Notes: generated by a model not told the origin, from the letters alone. Positions 34,830 through 43,404 are shown, counted from the stretch's first letter. The stretch: 64,000 nucleotides of DNA from Aestuariispira insulae (GCF_003385955.1 NZ_QRDW01000013.1:1-64000), one strand, 5' to 3'. Numbers and translations are program-made.

Positions 34830-35738
34830 TCACAAGCAGCCGGAGACGAGGTTTTGATCCTGGCTTCCGGCTGCTTCAGACCGGATCCAATTGCAAAAAG
34901 CCGCCAATTCGCGACGTCGGCGCCCCCCCTTTCGATAGGCCAGATACATGGCCATCGGACTTTGGATTTCAACATCGGACAAACGAACCAAACGTCCGGC
35001 GGCAATATGCGTTTCCACCAGGCTTGATCGCCCGAGAATAACCGCCTGGCCCTGCAGGGCGGCCTGCATGGCAATGCCTGTATCATCATACACCGGCTGG
35101 CGCGACAGATCGGCCCGGCCATATCCCGCCGCATCCAGCCAACTCAACCAGTTCTCGTGATCGATGACCGCATCGGAATGAACGATATGACGCGCAAAAC
35201 CATCAAGAGCGCGCATATCCAACCGCCGGGCCAAGTCCGGCGCGGTGACGGGATAAAGCCGGTCTTCCAGCAATAGTTCATCTTCGAGGCCAGGCCAGCC
35301 GCCCCGGCCATAACGCAACCCCAGATCCACCTCTTCCCGGTTCAGGTCCACAAGGCGCCTTGTGGTCAGCAGTCGAATTTCAAAATCGGGATGAGCCGCA
35401 TAAAATCGCCCCAGGCGGGAAACCAGCCAATGAACAGCAAAAGAAGGCAGGATCGTCACCGTCAGCTGCCGCAGGCCGGGCTTCAGCTCTTCAAAAGCAC
35501 GATCGATCTGCCCGAATGCCTCATGCAGGCTTTCCGCCACACGCGCGCCATGCGCTGTCAATTCCAGCCCCGCATTGGATCGTTCCACCAGAGTCAGTTC
35601 CAAAAACGCCTCCAGCTGTGCGACCTGCCGCGACACCGCACCGTGGGTCACCCCCAACTCCCGTGCGGCATGGCTTAAATTCCGGTGCCGGGCCGCAACT
35701 TCGAAGCTGCGCACCCAATTTATCGGCGGCTTGTTCAT
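34830..35738 (-). CDS. LysR-family regulator (GcvA-like), divergent from GST
   Basis: 302 residues: MNKPPINWVRSFEVAARHRNLSHAARELGVTHGAVSRQVAQLEAFLE, followed by an effector domain. I chose ATG 35738, preceded by GCGAGGC; the longer frame to 35789 runs into the operator region. It is divergent from the glutathione transferase gene, and a symmetric operator (35776-35796) lies between them, so it most likely regulates that gene and itself. It converges on the CDGSH gene with only three bases between. Confidence 0.9.
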   Translation of the reverse strand: MNKPPINWVRSFEVAARHRNLSHAARELGVTHGAVSRQVAQLEAFLELTLVERSNAGLELTAHGARVAESLHEAFGQIDRAFEELKPGLRQLTVTILPSFAVHWLVSRLGRFYAAHPDFEIRLLTTRRLVDLNREEVDLGLRYGRGGWPGLEDELLLEDRLYPVTAPDLARRLDMRALDGFARHIVHSDAVIDHENWLSWLDAAGYGRADLSRQPVYDDTGIAMQAALQGQAVILGRSSLVETHIAAGRLVRLSDVEIQSPMAMYLAYRKGGRRRRELAAFCNWIRSEAAGSQDQNLVSGCL

Positions 35739-35775
35739 CTTGCCTCGCATCATAGCACTGTGAATTTTCCTAATA

Positions 35776-35796
35776 TTGATGCAGTACAAACATCAA
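35776..35796. promoter_or_regulatory. Probable LysR-type operator
   Basis: TTGATG-N9-CATCAA is a perfect dyad with the T-N11-A core typical of LysR sites. A partly overlapping repeat, ATGCAGTA (35779-35786) with TACTGCAT (35805-35812), adds a second symmetric site. Both lie between the divergent LysR and GST genes. Confidence 0.6.
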
Positions 35797-35841
35797 CATA
35801 TCTCTACTGCATTGATAACATTTCTAATAGCAGGTAGAGAA

Positions 35842-36495
35842 ATGACAGCCAATCTTCTTATCTTGGGCAACAAACGATATTCCAGCTGGAGTTTGCGCGG
35901 CTGGCTCACCTTACGCTGGGCGGAAATCCCGTTTGAGGAAGCCGTAATTCCGTTGCAAAAGTCCGATACAAGCGAACGCATCCTTTCTTTCGGGAGCGGC
36001 TATCCCGCCAAAGTACCGACATTGTTAAAAGACGGGCATGCCATCTGGGATTCCCTGGCATTGATGGAATTTGCCGCCGAGAAGGCGCCGGAGAAAAATC
36101 TATGGCCGGCAGACGCTGTGCGGCGTGCACATGCCAGGTCGATCAGCGCGGAAATGCATGCCGGTTTTCCCGACCTCAGGAACGAGATGCCAATGGATCT
36201 GGGGCGCATCGGCGTTCCGAAACCTGTCTCAACCGGCGCCAAAAACGACATTGCCAGGATCCTAGCCATCTGGAATGACTGCAGAATGGCATATCAGGAT
36301 GACGGCCCGTATCTGTTTGGCACACTCTCTTTAGCGGATGCAGCCTTTGCCCCGGTTGTTGCCAGGTTTAAGGGTTATGGCATTGAAACCGATCCGGTAT
36401 GCAGCACCTATATGGAGGCCATTTGGACGCTTCCCACCTTCCAGGAATGGCGAAATGCTGCCGAAAAAGAGGAATGGATATTGAGTTTTGATTAA
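35842..36495 (+). CDS. Glutathione S-transferase family protein
   Basis: 217 residues. The N-terminal thioredoxin-like domain has LLILGNKRYSSWSLRGWLTL, where the conserved Ser/Trp region matches the zeta/theta-like bacterial group, then VPTLLKDGHAIWDSLALMEFAAE. The all-helical C-terminal domain follows. It probably conjugates glutathione to an electrophile or isomerises a metabolite. I chose ATG 35842 (AGGTAGAG upstream); the longer frame to 35776 crosses the operator region. The gene is divergent from a LysR regulator. Confidence 0.85.
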   Translation: MTANLLILGNKRYSSWSLRGWLTLRWAEIPFEEAVIPLQKSDTSERILSFGSGYPAKVPTLLKDGHAIWDSLALMEFAAEKAPEKNLWPADAVRRAHARSISAEMHAGFPDLRNEMPMDLGRIGVPKPVSTGAKNDIARILAIWNDCRMAYQDDGPYLFGTLSLADAAFAPVVARFKGYGIETDPVCSTYMEAIWTLPTFQEWRNAAEKEEWILSFD

Positions 36496-36608
36496 TGTTT
36501 ATGCATTTTTATTTGGTGCATAATATTTAATCACTTCCTGGATAACATTGAACCTGGAAGTCCAGGATTTCTGCCATTTCGTGTCATGGCACGGAATCTG
36601 CTTCCCAT

Positions 36609-36705
36609 TGCGTGGCGGTGAAAACGGGCTTTGCCCCTTGCATAGGCAAGCGCAGACCCACCCCGCCACCGCATGGGGCGGCAGAACATCAATCAGAAGG
36701 ATTGA
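36609..36705 (+). ncRNA. Candidate structured 5' leader RNA (three-way junction)
   Basis: The leader of the 58-residue gene folds cleanly: a ten-pair closing stem (TGC plus GTGGCGG at 36609-36618 with CCGCCACCGCA at 36663-36673, one bulged base) encloses GGGC-TTT-GCCC (36626-36636) directly followed by CTTGC-ATAG-GCAAG (36637-36650). The 3' strand of the closing stem can instead pair downstream, CCGCC (36663-36667) with GGCGG (36677-36681). A final hairpin, TCAATC-AGAAG-GATTGA (36689-36705), presents the AAGGA ribosome site. The alternative pairing looks like a switch. I could not match it to a known riboswitch class. Confidence 0.5.
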
Positions 36706-36709
36706 GACA

Positions 36710-36886
36710 ATGAGCAGCAATGAAAATCGTTTTGAGGAATTTCTGATCAAGCGCGACGGCGAACCCGTCAAATGCATGAACCTGCCCAAGATGGGCGTGG
36801 CGCGCTTCATGGAAAAACTCAATATGCGCTTTCCAGAGAACGACTGGTCCATCACGACCAGGTTTCATGCCTGCGGCGCGGACTAA
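36710..36886 (+). CDS. 58-residue protein of unknown function
   Basis: 58 residues, charged, soluble (NRFEEFLIKRDGEPVKCMNL, ending CGAD), with two Cys residues (one each in the middle and at the end). I do not recognise it. AAGGA lies eight bases upstream of ATG 36710 inside the hairpin of the structured leader. The frame extends upstream to 36548, but the leader structure and the ribosome site favour the short form. The unusual leader is the main evidence that this is a real and regulated gene. Confidence 0.6.
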   Translation: MSSNENRFEEFLIKRDGEPVKCMNLPKMGVARFMEKLNMRFPENDWSITTRFHACGAD

Positions 36887-36891
36887 GCCGG

Positions 36892-37656
36892 CTACAGGGC
36901 AACACCATACCGTTCCAGGATAGCCCGATAGGCGTCGTCCCTCTTAAACCGGTCCAACGCCGCCTGCACTTTTGACGCCAAAGCCTCTTTTGGCCTGGGC
37001 ACGACGACATAGCGCATCACCCGGTCCAACGGTGCACCAACCGGCTGGAAAGCCCGGACCATTTCACCCCGCTCAACCGAATCCCAGAACACGGTTTCAT
37101 CCGAGACCAACAGGTCAATGCGCTGCAGCCGCAACATCAATGCCAGCTTCTGTGTCGAGCCATTGAAACGGTAATAGTCCAGATACACCGCCTGCTCGAT
37201 ACTTTCCGGGTAGGCAAACCCATCGATCAAGCCGATCACATAGCCGGTCAGGTCCGGCAGGACCTTCCATTTGATCGATGTATCATTCAATCCGAAGAAA
37301 AACGTGCGGCTACCAGTTTCGGTAAAAGGCCCGACCATATAGTATTTCTCAAACCGTTCCGGCTTATGTCTGAAGGGCAGCGCCAAATCCAATTCCGCCA
37401 GATCCGCCAACAATACCAGGCGCTTCCAAGGATAGCCTCGCACTTCATATGCCATCCCGGCATCTTCCAGCGCCCTGGAAATAATTTCCACATGCAGCCC
37501 CCTATAAGCGCCTTGATCATCCTGGTAGGTGAATGGTGGAAAAGAATGGTCAATCCCGACAATCAAGGTCTCTGACCGCCCCGTCACCGCCCAGGCCAGA
37601 CTGGCAATGGCCAACAGGATCAGAGATATCGGCTGTAAGAACTGGCGAACGTGCAT
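36892..37656 (-). CDS. Orphan periplasmic solute-binding protein (SBP3-like)
   Basis: 254 residues. A signal peptide (QFLQPISLILLAIASLAWAVTG) is followed by a type 3 binding-protein fold (LIVGIDHSFPPFTYQDDQGAYRGLHVEIISRALEDAGMAYEV), close to amino acid or polar-compound binders. I chose ATG 37656, with AGGTG upstream; 37677 and 37710 are in-frame alternatives. No permease or ATPase gene is adjacent, so it may deliver a ligand to a transporter encoded elsewhere or act as a sensor. Confidence 0.75.
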   Translation of the reverse strand: MHVRQFLQPISLILLAIASLAWAVTGRSETLIVGIDHSFPPFTYQDDQGAYRGLHVEIISRALEDAGMAYEVRGYPWKRLVLLADLAELDLALPFRHKPERFEKYYMVGPFTETGSRTFFFGLNDTSIKWKVLPDLTGYVIGLIDGFAYPESIEQAVYLDYYRFNGSTQKLALMLRLQRIDLLVSDETVFWDSVERGEMVRAFQPVGAPLDRVMRYVVVPRPKEALASKVQAALDRFKRDDAYRAILERYGVAL

Positions 37657-37741
37657 AGAACCGGCACCTGGACTCATTTTTACAAACAAGCCCAGAGTAC
37701 CATAAATCACACATATCCGCAGGCCGGCCCGGATATTGTTG

Positions 37742-38437
37742 TCAATCCAGGCCGCAAACCACCAGGCCGCGCTGCACCGCCGGTCGGGCGAGACAGCGCT
37801 CCAGCCAGCTATTCACCACCTTAAATTCGGACAGCTGCAGTTGCTCTGCCCCTTCATAATAGCCGCCCAGAATGCGTACCCAGGGAAAAGTCGCGATATC
37901 AGCAATAGAATAGTCAGATCCCATGATGTAATCATGATCCGCCAGGCGGGTCTCAAGCACCCCAAGCAGGCGCCTTGCTTCCTTGCTGTAGCGTTCCAGA
38001 GGATAGGGATCCAGGCAGGCCTCACGCGCAAATTTGTGAAAATGCCCGAACTGTCCGAACATCGGGCCGATCGATGCCATCTGGAAGAACAGCCATTGGA
38101 TACACTCGTTCCGTGCAACCGGGTCAGCGGGGATGAACTTCCCGGTTTTCTCCGCCAGATACAACAGGATCGCCCCGGACTCCATCATAACCACTGTTTG
38201 ACCGCCGGGACCATTGGGGTCCTTGATCGCAGGGATCTTGCTGTTAGGGTTATATTGTTTGAACTCTTCCGTGAATTGGTCATCCTGCAGGATATTAACG
38301 GTATGAGGCTCATACTCGAGCCCCAGCTCCTCCAGCATCACAGAGACTTTCTGGCCATTTGGTGTAGCCAAGGAATAGAGCTGCAAAATGTCCGGATTGG
38401 CGGCAGGCCAATGCGTGGCAAATAGGGGTTTGTTCAT
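37742..38437 (-). CDS. Glutathione transferase-like disulfide reductase (YfcG/YghU-like)
   Basis: 231 residues. The N-terminal domain (LQLYSLATPNGQKVSVMLEELGLEYEPHTVNI) and the MMESGAILLYLAEKTGKFIP motif match the Nu-class glutathione transferases YfcG/YghU, which have disulfide-bond oxidoreductase activity. SD GGAGG precedes ATG 38437. It is probably monocistronic and involved in glutathione redox chemistry. Confidence 0.82.
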   Translation of the reverse strand: MNKPLFATHWPAANPDILQLYSLATPNGQKVSVMLEELGLEYEPHTVNILQDDQFTEEFKQYNPNSKIPAIKDPNGPGGQTVVMMESGAILLYLAEKTGKFIPADPVARNECIQWLFFQMASIGPMFGQFGHFHKFAREACLDPYPLERYSKEARRLLGVLETRLADHDYIMGSDYSIADIATFPWVRILGGYYEGAEQLQLSEFKVVNSWLERCLARPAVQRGLVVCGLD

Positions 38438-38548
38438 CGTGAGCCTCCGGTGGGATTGATTGAATTCACCCCCATATGGGCATGCCCGGCACCGATGTTA
38501 AGATATTTGAACGATTATTCCAAAAAATATTGCCGGCCGCCGGCATGA

Positions 38549-39562
38549 CTAGATTGACAGGGTCAGCTCCCCGCGCAGGCTTTCCTGGAAAAGCCGTTTC
38601 ACCTCCTGCTTCGGCAATCCCAGACCCAACAGGTAATAGAGTTTGGTCACGCAGGCCTCCAAGGTCATATCCAGGCCCGAGACAAATCCCGCCTCCTGCA
38701 GCAGGCCACCCGCTTCATATCGGGTGAAACTGGTGGAGCCTTCCCGGCATTGGCTGACCCCAACCAGGATAACACCGTCGCCATTGACCTTGCGGAAAGC
38801 CTCCATCAGCCCCTCATCCAGATGGGGCGCATTACCCGCACCGTAACATTGGATCACCGCAGCCTGCAGCGGCGGGCTTAGCAGGTTGCGCATGATATCC
38901 GCTGACAGACCCGGCACCAGAGACAGGACGGCAATCTTTGATTGCTTGTAAGGCCGCGCCACGAAGGCCGGGTCATTTAGCACCGGCCCGAGGATATTGT
39001 TCGCCCCGAATGGCCGGTAATTGGGGGTTTCAAAAGCATCAAAGGAATCCATCGAGGTCTTGGAAACCCGGTTGCCACGCATCAGCTTGCCATTGAAGAA
39101 AAGAGACACCTCACCATAGCGCCCCTCACCCGCGGCTTTCACCGCCCCCAACAGGTTCGAAGGCCCATCGCTGGGAACTTCACTCAGCGGCACCTGGGAT
39201 CCGGTCAAAACCACCGGCTTGCTCAATCCTTCCAGCGCAAAGGACAAAGCGGAGGCCGTATACGCCATGGTATCCGTGCCATGCACCACCACAAAACCGT
39301 CATACCGTTCATAGTTGCGTGCAATCCGCTCAATGATCCCGTTCCAGTCATCAATGGTGATGTTGGAACTGTCGATCAAGGGTAGAACGGCTTCGATATC
39401 ACATTGCGGCAATTGCTCCGAAAATTTCGCCAGACTATCTTCCAGAAATTCTTCAAGAACACTGGCTGCCGGCGCAAATCCCTGGGCGGTCTTGCGCATG
39501 CCGATCGTGCCGCCGGTATAGATGATCAGCACACGGCGCTGGTGAATATCTGACATATGCAT
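38549..39562 (-). CDS. ansA: Type I L-asparaginase
   Basis: 337 residues. The catalytic Thr lies in IIYTGGTIGM near the N-terminus, and the second signature is VVHGTDTMAYTASALSF. Length and the central GSQVPLSEVPSDG and RVSKTSMDSFDAFETPNY segments match cytoplasmic type I asparaginases, which hydrolyse asparagine to aspartate and ammonia. No signal peptide is seen. AAGGATT lies just before ATG 39562. Confidence 0.88.
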   Translation of the reverse strand: MHMSDIHQRRVLIIYTGGTIGMRKTAQGFAPAASVLEEFLEDSLAKFSEQLPQCDIEAVLPLIDSSNITIDDWNGIIERIARNYERYDGFVVVHGTDTMAYTASALSFALEGLSKPVVLTGSQVPLSEVPSDGPSNLLGAVKAAGEGRYGEVSLFFNGKLMRGNRVSKTSMDSFDAFETPNYRPFGANNILGPVLNDPAFVARPYKQSKIAVLSLVPGLSADIMRNLLSPPLQAAVIQCYGAGNAPHLDEGLMEAFRKVNGDGVILVGVSQCREGSTSFTRYEAGGLLQEAGFVSGLDMTLEACVTKLYYLLGLGLPKQEVKRLFQESLRGELTLSI

Positions 39563-39656
39563 TTAATCCTTACACTTATCCGCCAAAATCCAAGGACCCC
39601 GACTGGCTTCAGCCCCGTTTTGCCAGTTCCCGCAAGACATTGGCAAGGCCCGCTGT

Positions 39657-40454
39657 TCAATCATCGGATTGTGCCGCGAGAAACTGTGCCATCCCCGTTT
39701 CCAGGATCAGCCGCAATTCACCGCTGCGCTTCAGATTGTCGATCTCCGCATTGATATCCCATAGATATTCCGCAAAGGGCGAATCCCAATTCATCCCCAT
39801 GGCCAGATGCGAGATATCCATATAATGCTGGGACCGGGCGATGGCGCGAAATTCGCCGGGCCCGGCCACTGCGGCCCAGCGGCCGACATCTTCCGGCATG
39901 ATGGCGGCATCGACCCTCTGCAATTGCAGCAGCTTTACAATAGTGAGCGGGCTGCGGCTCTCCAGCAGGGTGACATTGTTGGCTGCGGCGAATTCCTGGA
40001 AATCCCGGTCATGGCGCCAGGCCTGCAATCCACCGACCCGTTTGGCCGCCAGTTGCTTGAGATTACCGCTGTAAACCGGCCCATCGGCGCGAAAGAAAAC
40101 ATAGTTTTTTGATACGACCAAAACATCGGTGAAATCCAGATCCACCGCATGGGGTCCGACCATGGGAACCAAGGCGATCATATCATGGCTGCCTTCCATC
40201 ACCGAGCGTACCGCGCGGTTATTGGGCAGGAAGTCAATGCTGTAAGCTATATTCAGCCGCCTCAGAATCCGGTCAAGAACATCCAGCACCGGCCCACCAC
40301 CTTCTGCCTGAGAAGAGATGTAAGGCGGCAGATCAAAGGCCGTGATCGAGAGCGGCTCCTGAGCTTTGGCCGCCCAGGGCACCAAAGACAAAAGGATGAC
40401 GAAACCTTGCACAAACTTTTTGGGATCGTGACCAAGAAAAAAGGCAAACATCAT
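39657..40454 (-). CDS. Periplasmic solute-binding protein (SBP3-like), coupled to a TAXI protein
   Basis: About 265 residues: a signal-like hydrophobic segment (FVQGFVILLSLVPWAAKAQ) then a type 3 periplasmic-binding fold (ITAFDLPPYISSQAEGGGPVLDVLDRILRRLN). The start is probably ATG 40454, because it overlaps the TGA of the upstream TAXI gene by one base (TGATG); a TTG at 40463 is in frame. No transporter genes are adjacent, so it may share a substrate or sensing role with the TAXI protein. Confidence 0.7.
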   Translation of the reverse strand: MMFAFFLGHDPKKFVQGFVILLSLVPWAAKAQEPLSITAFDLPPYISSQAEGGGPVLDVLDRILRRLNIAYSIDFLPNNRAVRSVMEGSHDMIALVPMVGPHAVDLDFTDVLVVSKNYVFFRADGPVYSGNLKQLAAKRVGGLQAWRHDRDFQEFAAANNVTLLESRSPLTIVKLLQLQRVDAAIMPEDVGRWAAVAGPGEFRAIARSQHYMDISHLAMGMNWDSPFAEYLWDINAEIDNLKRSGELRLILETGMAQFLAAQSDD

Positions 40455-41422
40455 CACATCCAACCATGTTTGCGGTAATAACGAAGCGCGCCTTCATGAA
40501 ACGGCGCGCTGTTATTGCCCAGCATCGTCAAGGGATTCAGGCGCCCGAAGGAGGGATGCATCTTCTTGAACCGCCCCAGATTGCCAAACACCGCCTGCAT
40601 CAAACCATAGACCAGATCCGGGTCCAGACCCTTAACCGTCACAACAGTCGCACCGACCCCGAAGGTGCCAATATCATCCGGATTGCCTTTATAGGTCCCG
40701 CCCGGGATCACGGCACGGGCATAATAGTCCGTGGTTCTAACCAATGCATCCACCGCCTGATTTTCGACCGAAACCAGATTGGTGTCACAGGCCGTGGTCG
40801 CCTCGGAAATAGACGGGTTGGGATGGCCGACGGTAAAAACGATGGCATCCACCAGGCCGGCGCATAGGGCGCTTGATTGTTCCGCCGATTTCAATTCGCG
40901 GATTTCGGAAAAATCCGCCATGGTCCAGCCCATGCGCCGCATCAGGATTTCCAAGGTGGCGCGCTGTCCAGATCCCGGATTCCCCACATTCACCACATGC
41001 CCTTTGAGATCCTCAAACCGTTCGATCCCTGCATCACGCCGGGCCAGCACCGTGAAAGGCTCGGAATAGAGCGAGAATAACGCCCGCATATTGCCGAATT
41101 CACCGGCCCCCAATACCTCTGGGGCGCTGCCATGAAAAGCGTGATACTGCCAGTCCGACTGCACGATCCCGACCTGAATGCGTCCCGCCCGCAAATCATC
41201 GATATTGGCGACCGACCCGCCACTGGTGGCATAGGAGCATTTCACCTGCGCGCCCAGCGGGGATTTATTGATCAACCGGCAGAGCGCGCCGCCAACCCGG
41301 TAATAAACCCCAGTTTGCCCGCCGGTTCCTATAAGAATGGATTGATCCGCCGCCTGCGCGGCCATGCCGTAAATCATCCCCAGAATGACGAGACATGCTC
41401 TCGCGACTCTTGACCCGTTCAT
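40454..41422 (-). CDS. TAXI-family TRAP-type solute-binding protein
   Basis: About 322 residues. A signal peptide (ACLVILGMIYGMAAQAAD) is followed by the TAXI signature: ILIGTGGQTGVYYRVGGALCRLINK, then CSYATSGGSVANIDDLRAGRIQVGIVQSDWQYHAF and the RDAGIERFEDLKGHVVNVGNPGSGQR region. TAXI proteins bind organic acids such as glutamate or 2-oxoglutarate and normally work with a fused DctQM membrane subunit. None is present in this window, so it may serve as an orphan binding or sensing protein. I chose ATG 41422, which gives a clean signal peptide. Confidence 0.85.
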   Translation of the reverse strand: MNGSRVARACLVILGMIYGMAAQAADQSILIGTGGQTGVYYRVGGALCRLINKSPLGAQVKCSYATSGGSVANIDDLRAGRIQVGIVQSDWQYHAFHGSAPEVLGAGEFGNMRALFSLYSEPFTVLARRDAGIERFEDLKGHVVNVGNPGSGQRATLEILMRRMGWTMADFSEIRELKSAEQSSALCAGLVDAIVFTVGHPNPSISEATTACDTNLVSVENQAVDALVRTTDYYARAVIPGGTYKGNPDDIGTFGVGATVVTVKGLDPDLVYGLMQAVFGNLGRFKKMHPSFGRLNPLTMLGNNSAPFHEGALRYYRKHGWM

Positions 41423-41642
41423 GAATACCGTTTTCCCGTCAACATCTGCCATGGCCGGTCCGCGTCCGGTAACTTCACGACAGTCTATTCTTTTTTCCCA
41501 AAGATAGTCTTAACGGACCACGGCCCCCGCATCCCATCCCATTGGACTGGACACGGATAAAACACCGACGACCGCCTGTTTTTTAGGAGGTCTTCTCACA
41601 AAGCGGGCAGCAAAGCCATTTATATCGATAGTATATCTGTAT

Positions 41643-41672
41643 GGATGCCCGCGAAAACACTATGGGGCATCC
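41643..41672. other. Hairpin near the end of the pseudo-phosphorelay gene
   Basis: GGATGCCC (41643-41650) and GGGCATCC (41665-41672) form an eight-pair stem starting 13 bases after the stop of the 41685-42482 gene. There is no T-run in either direction, so this is at most a weak terminator or an mRNA-end structure. Confidence 0.35.
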
Positions 41673-41684
41673 GAGGAAGAGGGG

Positions 41685-42482
41685 CTAAATCAGGAATAGG
41701 CTGCTCAAAGCCTCGGCCAGATCATCAGCAAAAGACGGCCCCTTGTGAATGACCGGCACCCGATCCGGCAGGAAAGCCAGATAATCATCATTCGGATCCA
41801 GACTGGTAATCAAGGCACACGGCACATTGCGCGTGGCCGGCATGGCAATCAACGCCGCCGCCAGATCAATCCCCGACAATTCCGGCATGACTGCCGATAT
41901 GATCACCATATCCGGCTGGGTCCGGACAATCATCGGCAGCGCCTCAAACGCCGATGTGCAGGTGGACACCCGATAACCGCAGGCCTGCATCTCCCGTTCG
42001 ACAAAATGGGTCCCAGTGCCATGCAGCATAACCAACAGGACCTCCACATCGCGCACCTCAATCGCCCCGGCATCAAGGCGCACCTTGGCCGGTAACCCCC
42101 GCACCAGCAAGGTTGCATCAGCATCCTGGTCAGTCCGGCCGTCGACCACATCTACCATGGCGTCAATGAATTTCTGGATGTCATCGATGATGGCGAGCGG
42201 CGGTTTTTTCACATTGGCCAGGAAATCTTCGAGACGATGCGCGATCAACCCCAGTTGCCAGAGACCAAAATTTGAGGCGCTGCCGCGAAACCGCAAGGCC
42301 ATTTCCCGCACCGTCTTGATCAGGTCGGCCAGTTCGCCCTCGCCACGGCGTATTTCGGTCATTTGAAGATCTATGGATTGTAGCCGGTCGCGCGCCTCAT
42401 CCGCGAATTCAACGCGCAGCACATCCGCGATCTCGCTCACCTCACCGGCATATTTTCCATCATGCACCATTTGATCCGTCAC
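41685..42482 (-). CDS. Degenerate Hpt plus receiver-domain protein
   Basis: 265 residues. The N-terminal helical domain matches an Hpt bundle (MALRFRGSASNFGLWQLGLIAHRLEDF), but the phosphorylated His of the AHxLKG motif is Leu63. The C-terminal domain matches a response-regulator receiver, but the phosphoacceptor Asp is Ser196 in IISAVMPELSG and the usual acidic pair is missing (VLLVMLHGTGT). The switch Ser227 and Lys247 remain. It therefore cannot take part in normal phosphotransfer and probably acts by protein binding, as a decoy or scaffold. No kinase gene is adjacent. Confidence 0.75.
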   Translation of the reverse strand: MTDQMVHDGKYAGEVSEIADVLRVEFADEARDRLQSIDLQMTEIRRGEGELADLIKTVREMALRFRGSASNFGLWQLGLIAHRLEDFLANVKKPPLAIIDDIQKFIDAMVDVVDGRTDQDADATLLVRGLPAKVRLDAGAIEVRDVEVLLVMLHGTGTHFVEREMQACGYRVSTCTSAFEALPMIVRTQPDMVIISAVMPELSGIDLAAALIAMPATRNVPCALITSLDPNDDYLAFLPDRVPVIHKGPSFADDLAEALSSLFLI

Positions 42483-42588
42483 CCCGTGTTATTCCGGGCA
42501 ATCCCATTATCCCGAAAAGCCGTTAAAGATCCCTGAAGTATCGGGAGTGTAACGCAGCCTTTCAGTTTTGACAGATTTCCGCTTTCTG

Positions 42589-43404
42589 TCAGTCGCCCAA
42601 CTGTAGGTGAATATGGTCATCATGCCGCGCGGCATTGCAACCCTGAAACCGGACAACCCCTCCCGAGATACCCCATTTTTTTTGCAACGACGGCTCCAGG
42701 AAAATCTTTTCAAGCCCATGCGCCTCTCCAGCTGCCAACAGCCAGTTCAACGCTGCCTTAGTCCGGTCTAGATCAACAGAAAGACCCCGGTTGTACTGCT
42801 GAAACCATGCCATATCCCAGCGCGGAGAATGCCAAGGGCGCTGTGCCGGGCAGAGCAAATGATCAGGTGCTGCCGCAAAAGCCCAATATCCGACCGGCGA
42901 TGCGCTAACACCGGGCAGATACCCTTTGTCATCGCGGTAATAGAAAGCGAGATCCAGCTTGCGGCCATCATCATGACTCAGATGGGGAAACAGCGGAAAA
43001 CCGTCAAAGAACGGGAAGTTTGCATCCAGTCCCAGGGTGATGGTCCCTGGAAATTCCCGGTTCATATGGATGGCCAGATCGAGAATCATCGACCGGACTT
43101 CCGGCCGGACGTAATTCCGGTTCAACAAACAGTAAATCGGCGATTGCATCCGGAATTCCCGCTGCTCACCCTCCAGGCAGGGCAATGGCACGCGGCCGTA
43201 AACGGGTGCCATTTCACGCGCCGCAAATAATGCCCCGACATAGAGTGTCAGGAACAAAACCACCCGCCAGAATTGGCGGGGCAGGAAGCGCCGGATATTG
43301 AAGGTTAGCGCCCATGCCAACAGATAGACCAGCCCGCCAATCTGGGTCAGCAGGGTCAGGGCCAGAAAAACCGCCGCATGGATCAAAAATCCCAACCATT
43401 TCAT
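42589..43404 (-). CDS. Membrane-anchored LAS-type metallopeptidase-like protein
   Basis: 271 residues. Two N-terminal hydrophobic segments (about residues 4-30 and 45-62) place the rest outside the cytoplasm. The C-terminal domain keeps zinc-site features of the LAS (lysostaphin, D-Ala-D-Ala peptidase, sonic hedgehog) group: His144 and Asp151 in SHDDGRKLDLAF and the final HxH, His264-Ile-His266 in DDHIHLQL. That fits a murein peptidase such as MepA, although the sequence between is divergent. The start ATG 43404 has GGGAG upstream. It overlaps the neighbouring LysR gene's longest frame but not its probable CDS. Confidence 0.6.
   Translation of the reverse strand: MKWLGFLIHAAVFLALTLLTQIGGLVYLLAWALTFNIRRFLPRQFWRVVLFLTLYVGALFAAREMAPVYGRVPLPCLEGEQREFRMQSPIYCLLNRNYVRPEVRSMILDLAIHMNREFPGTITLGLDANFPFFDGFPLFPHLSHDDGRKLDLAFYYRDDKGYLPGVSASPVGYWAFAAAPDHLLCPAQRPWHSPRWDMAWFQQYNRGLSVDLDRTKAALNWLLAAGEAHGLEKIFLEPSLQKKWGISGGVVRFQGCNAARHDDHIHLQLGD

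Noticed and set aside
36499-36523. TTATGCA/TGCATAA hairpin after the GST gene
   Set aside because: AT-rich seven-pair stem with a 11-base loop and only a mixed AT tail. It could be a weak terminator but is not convincing.
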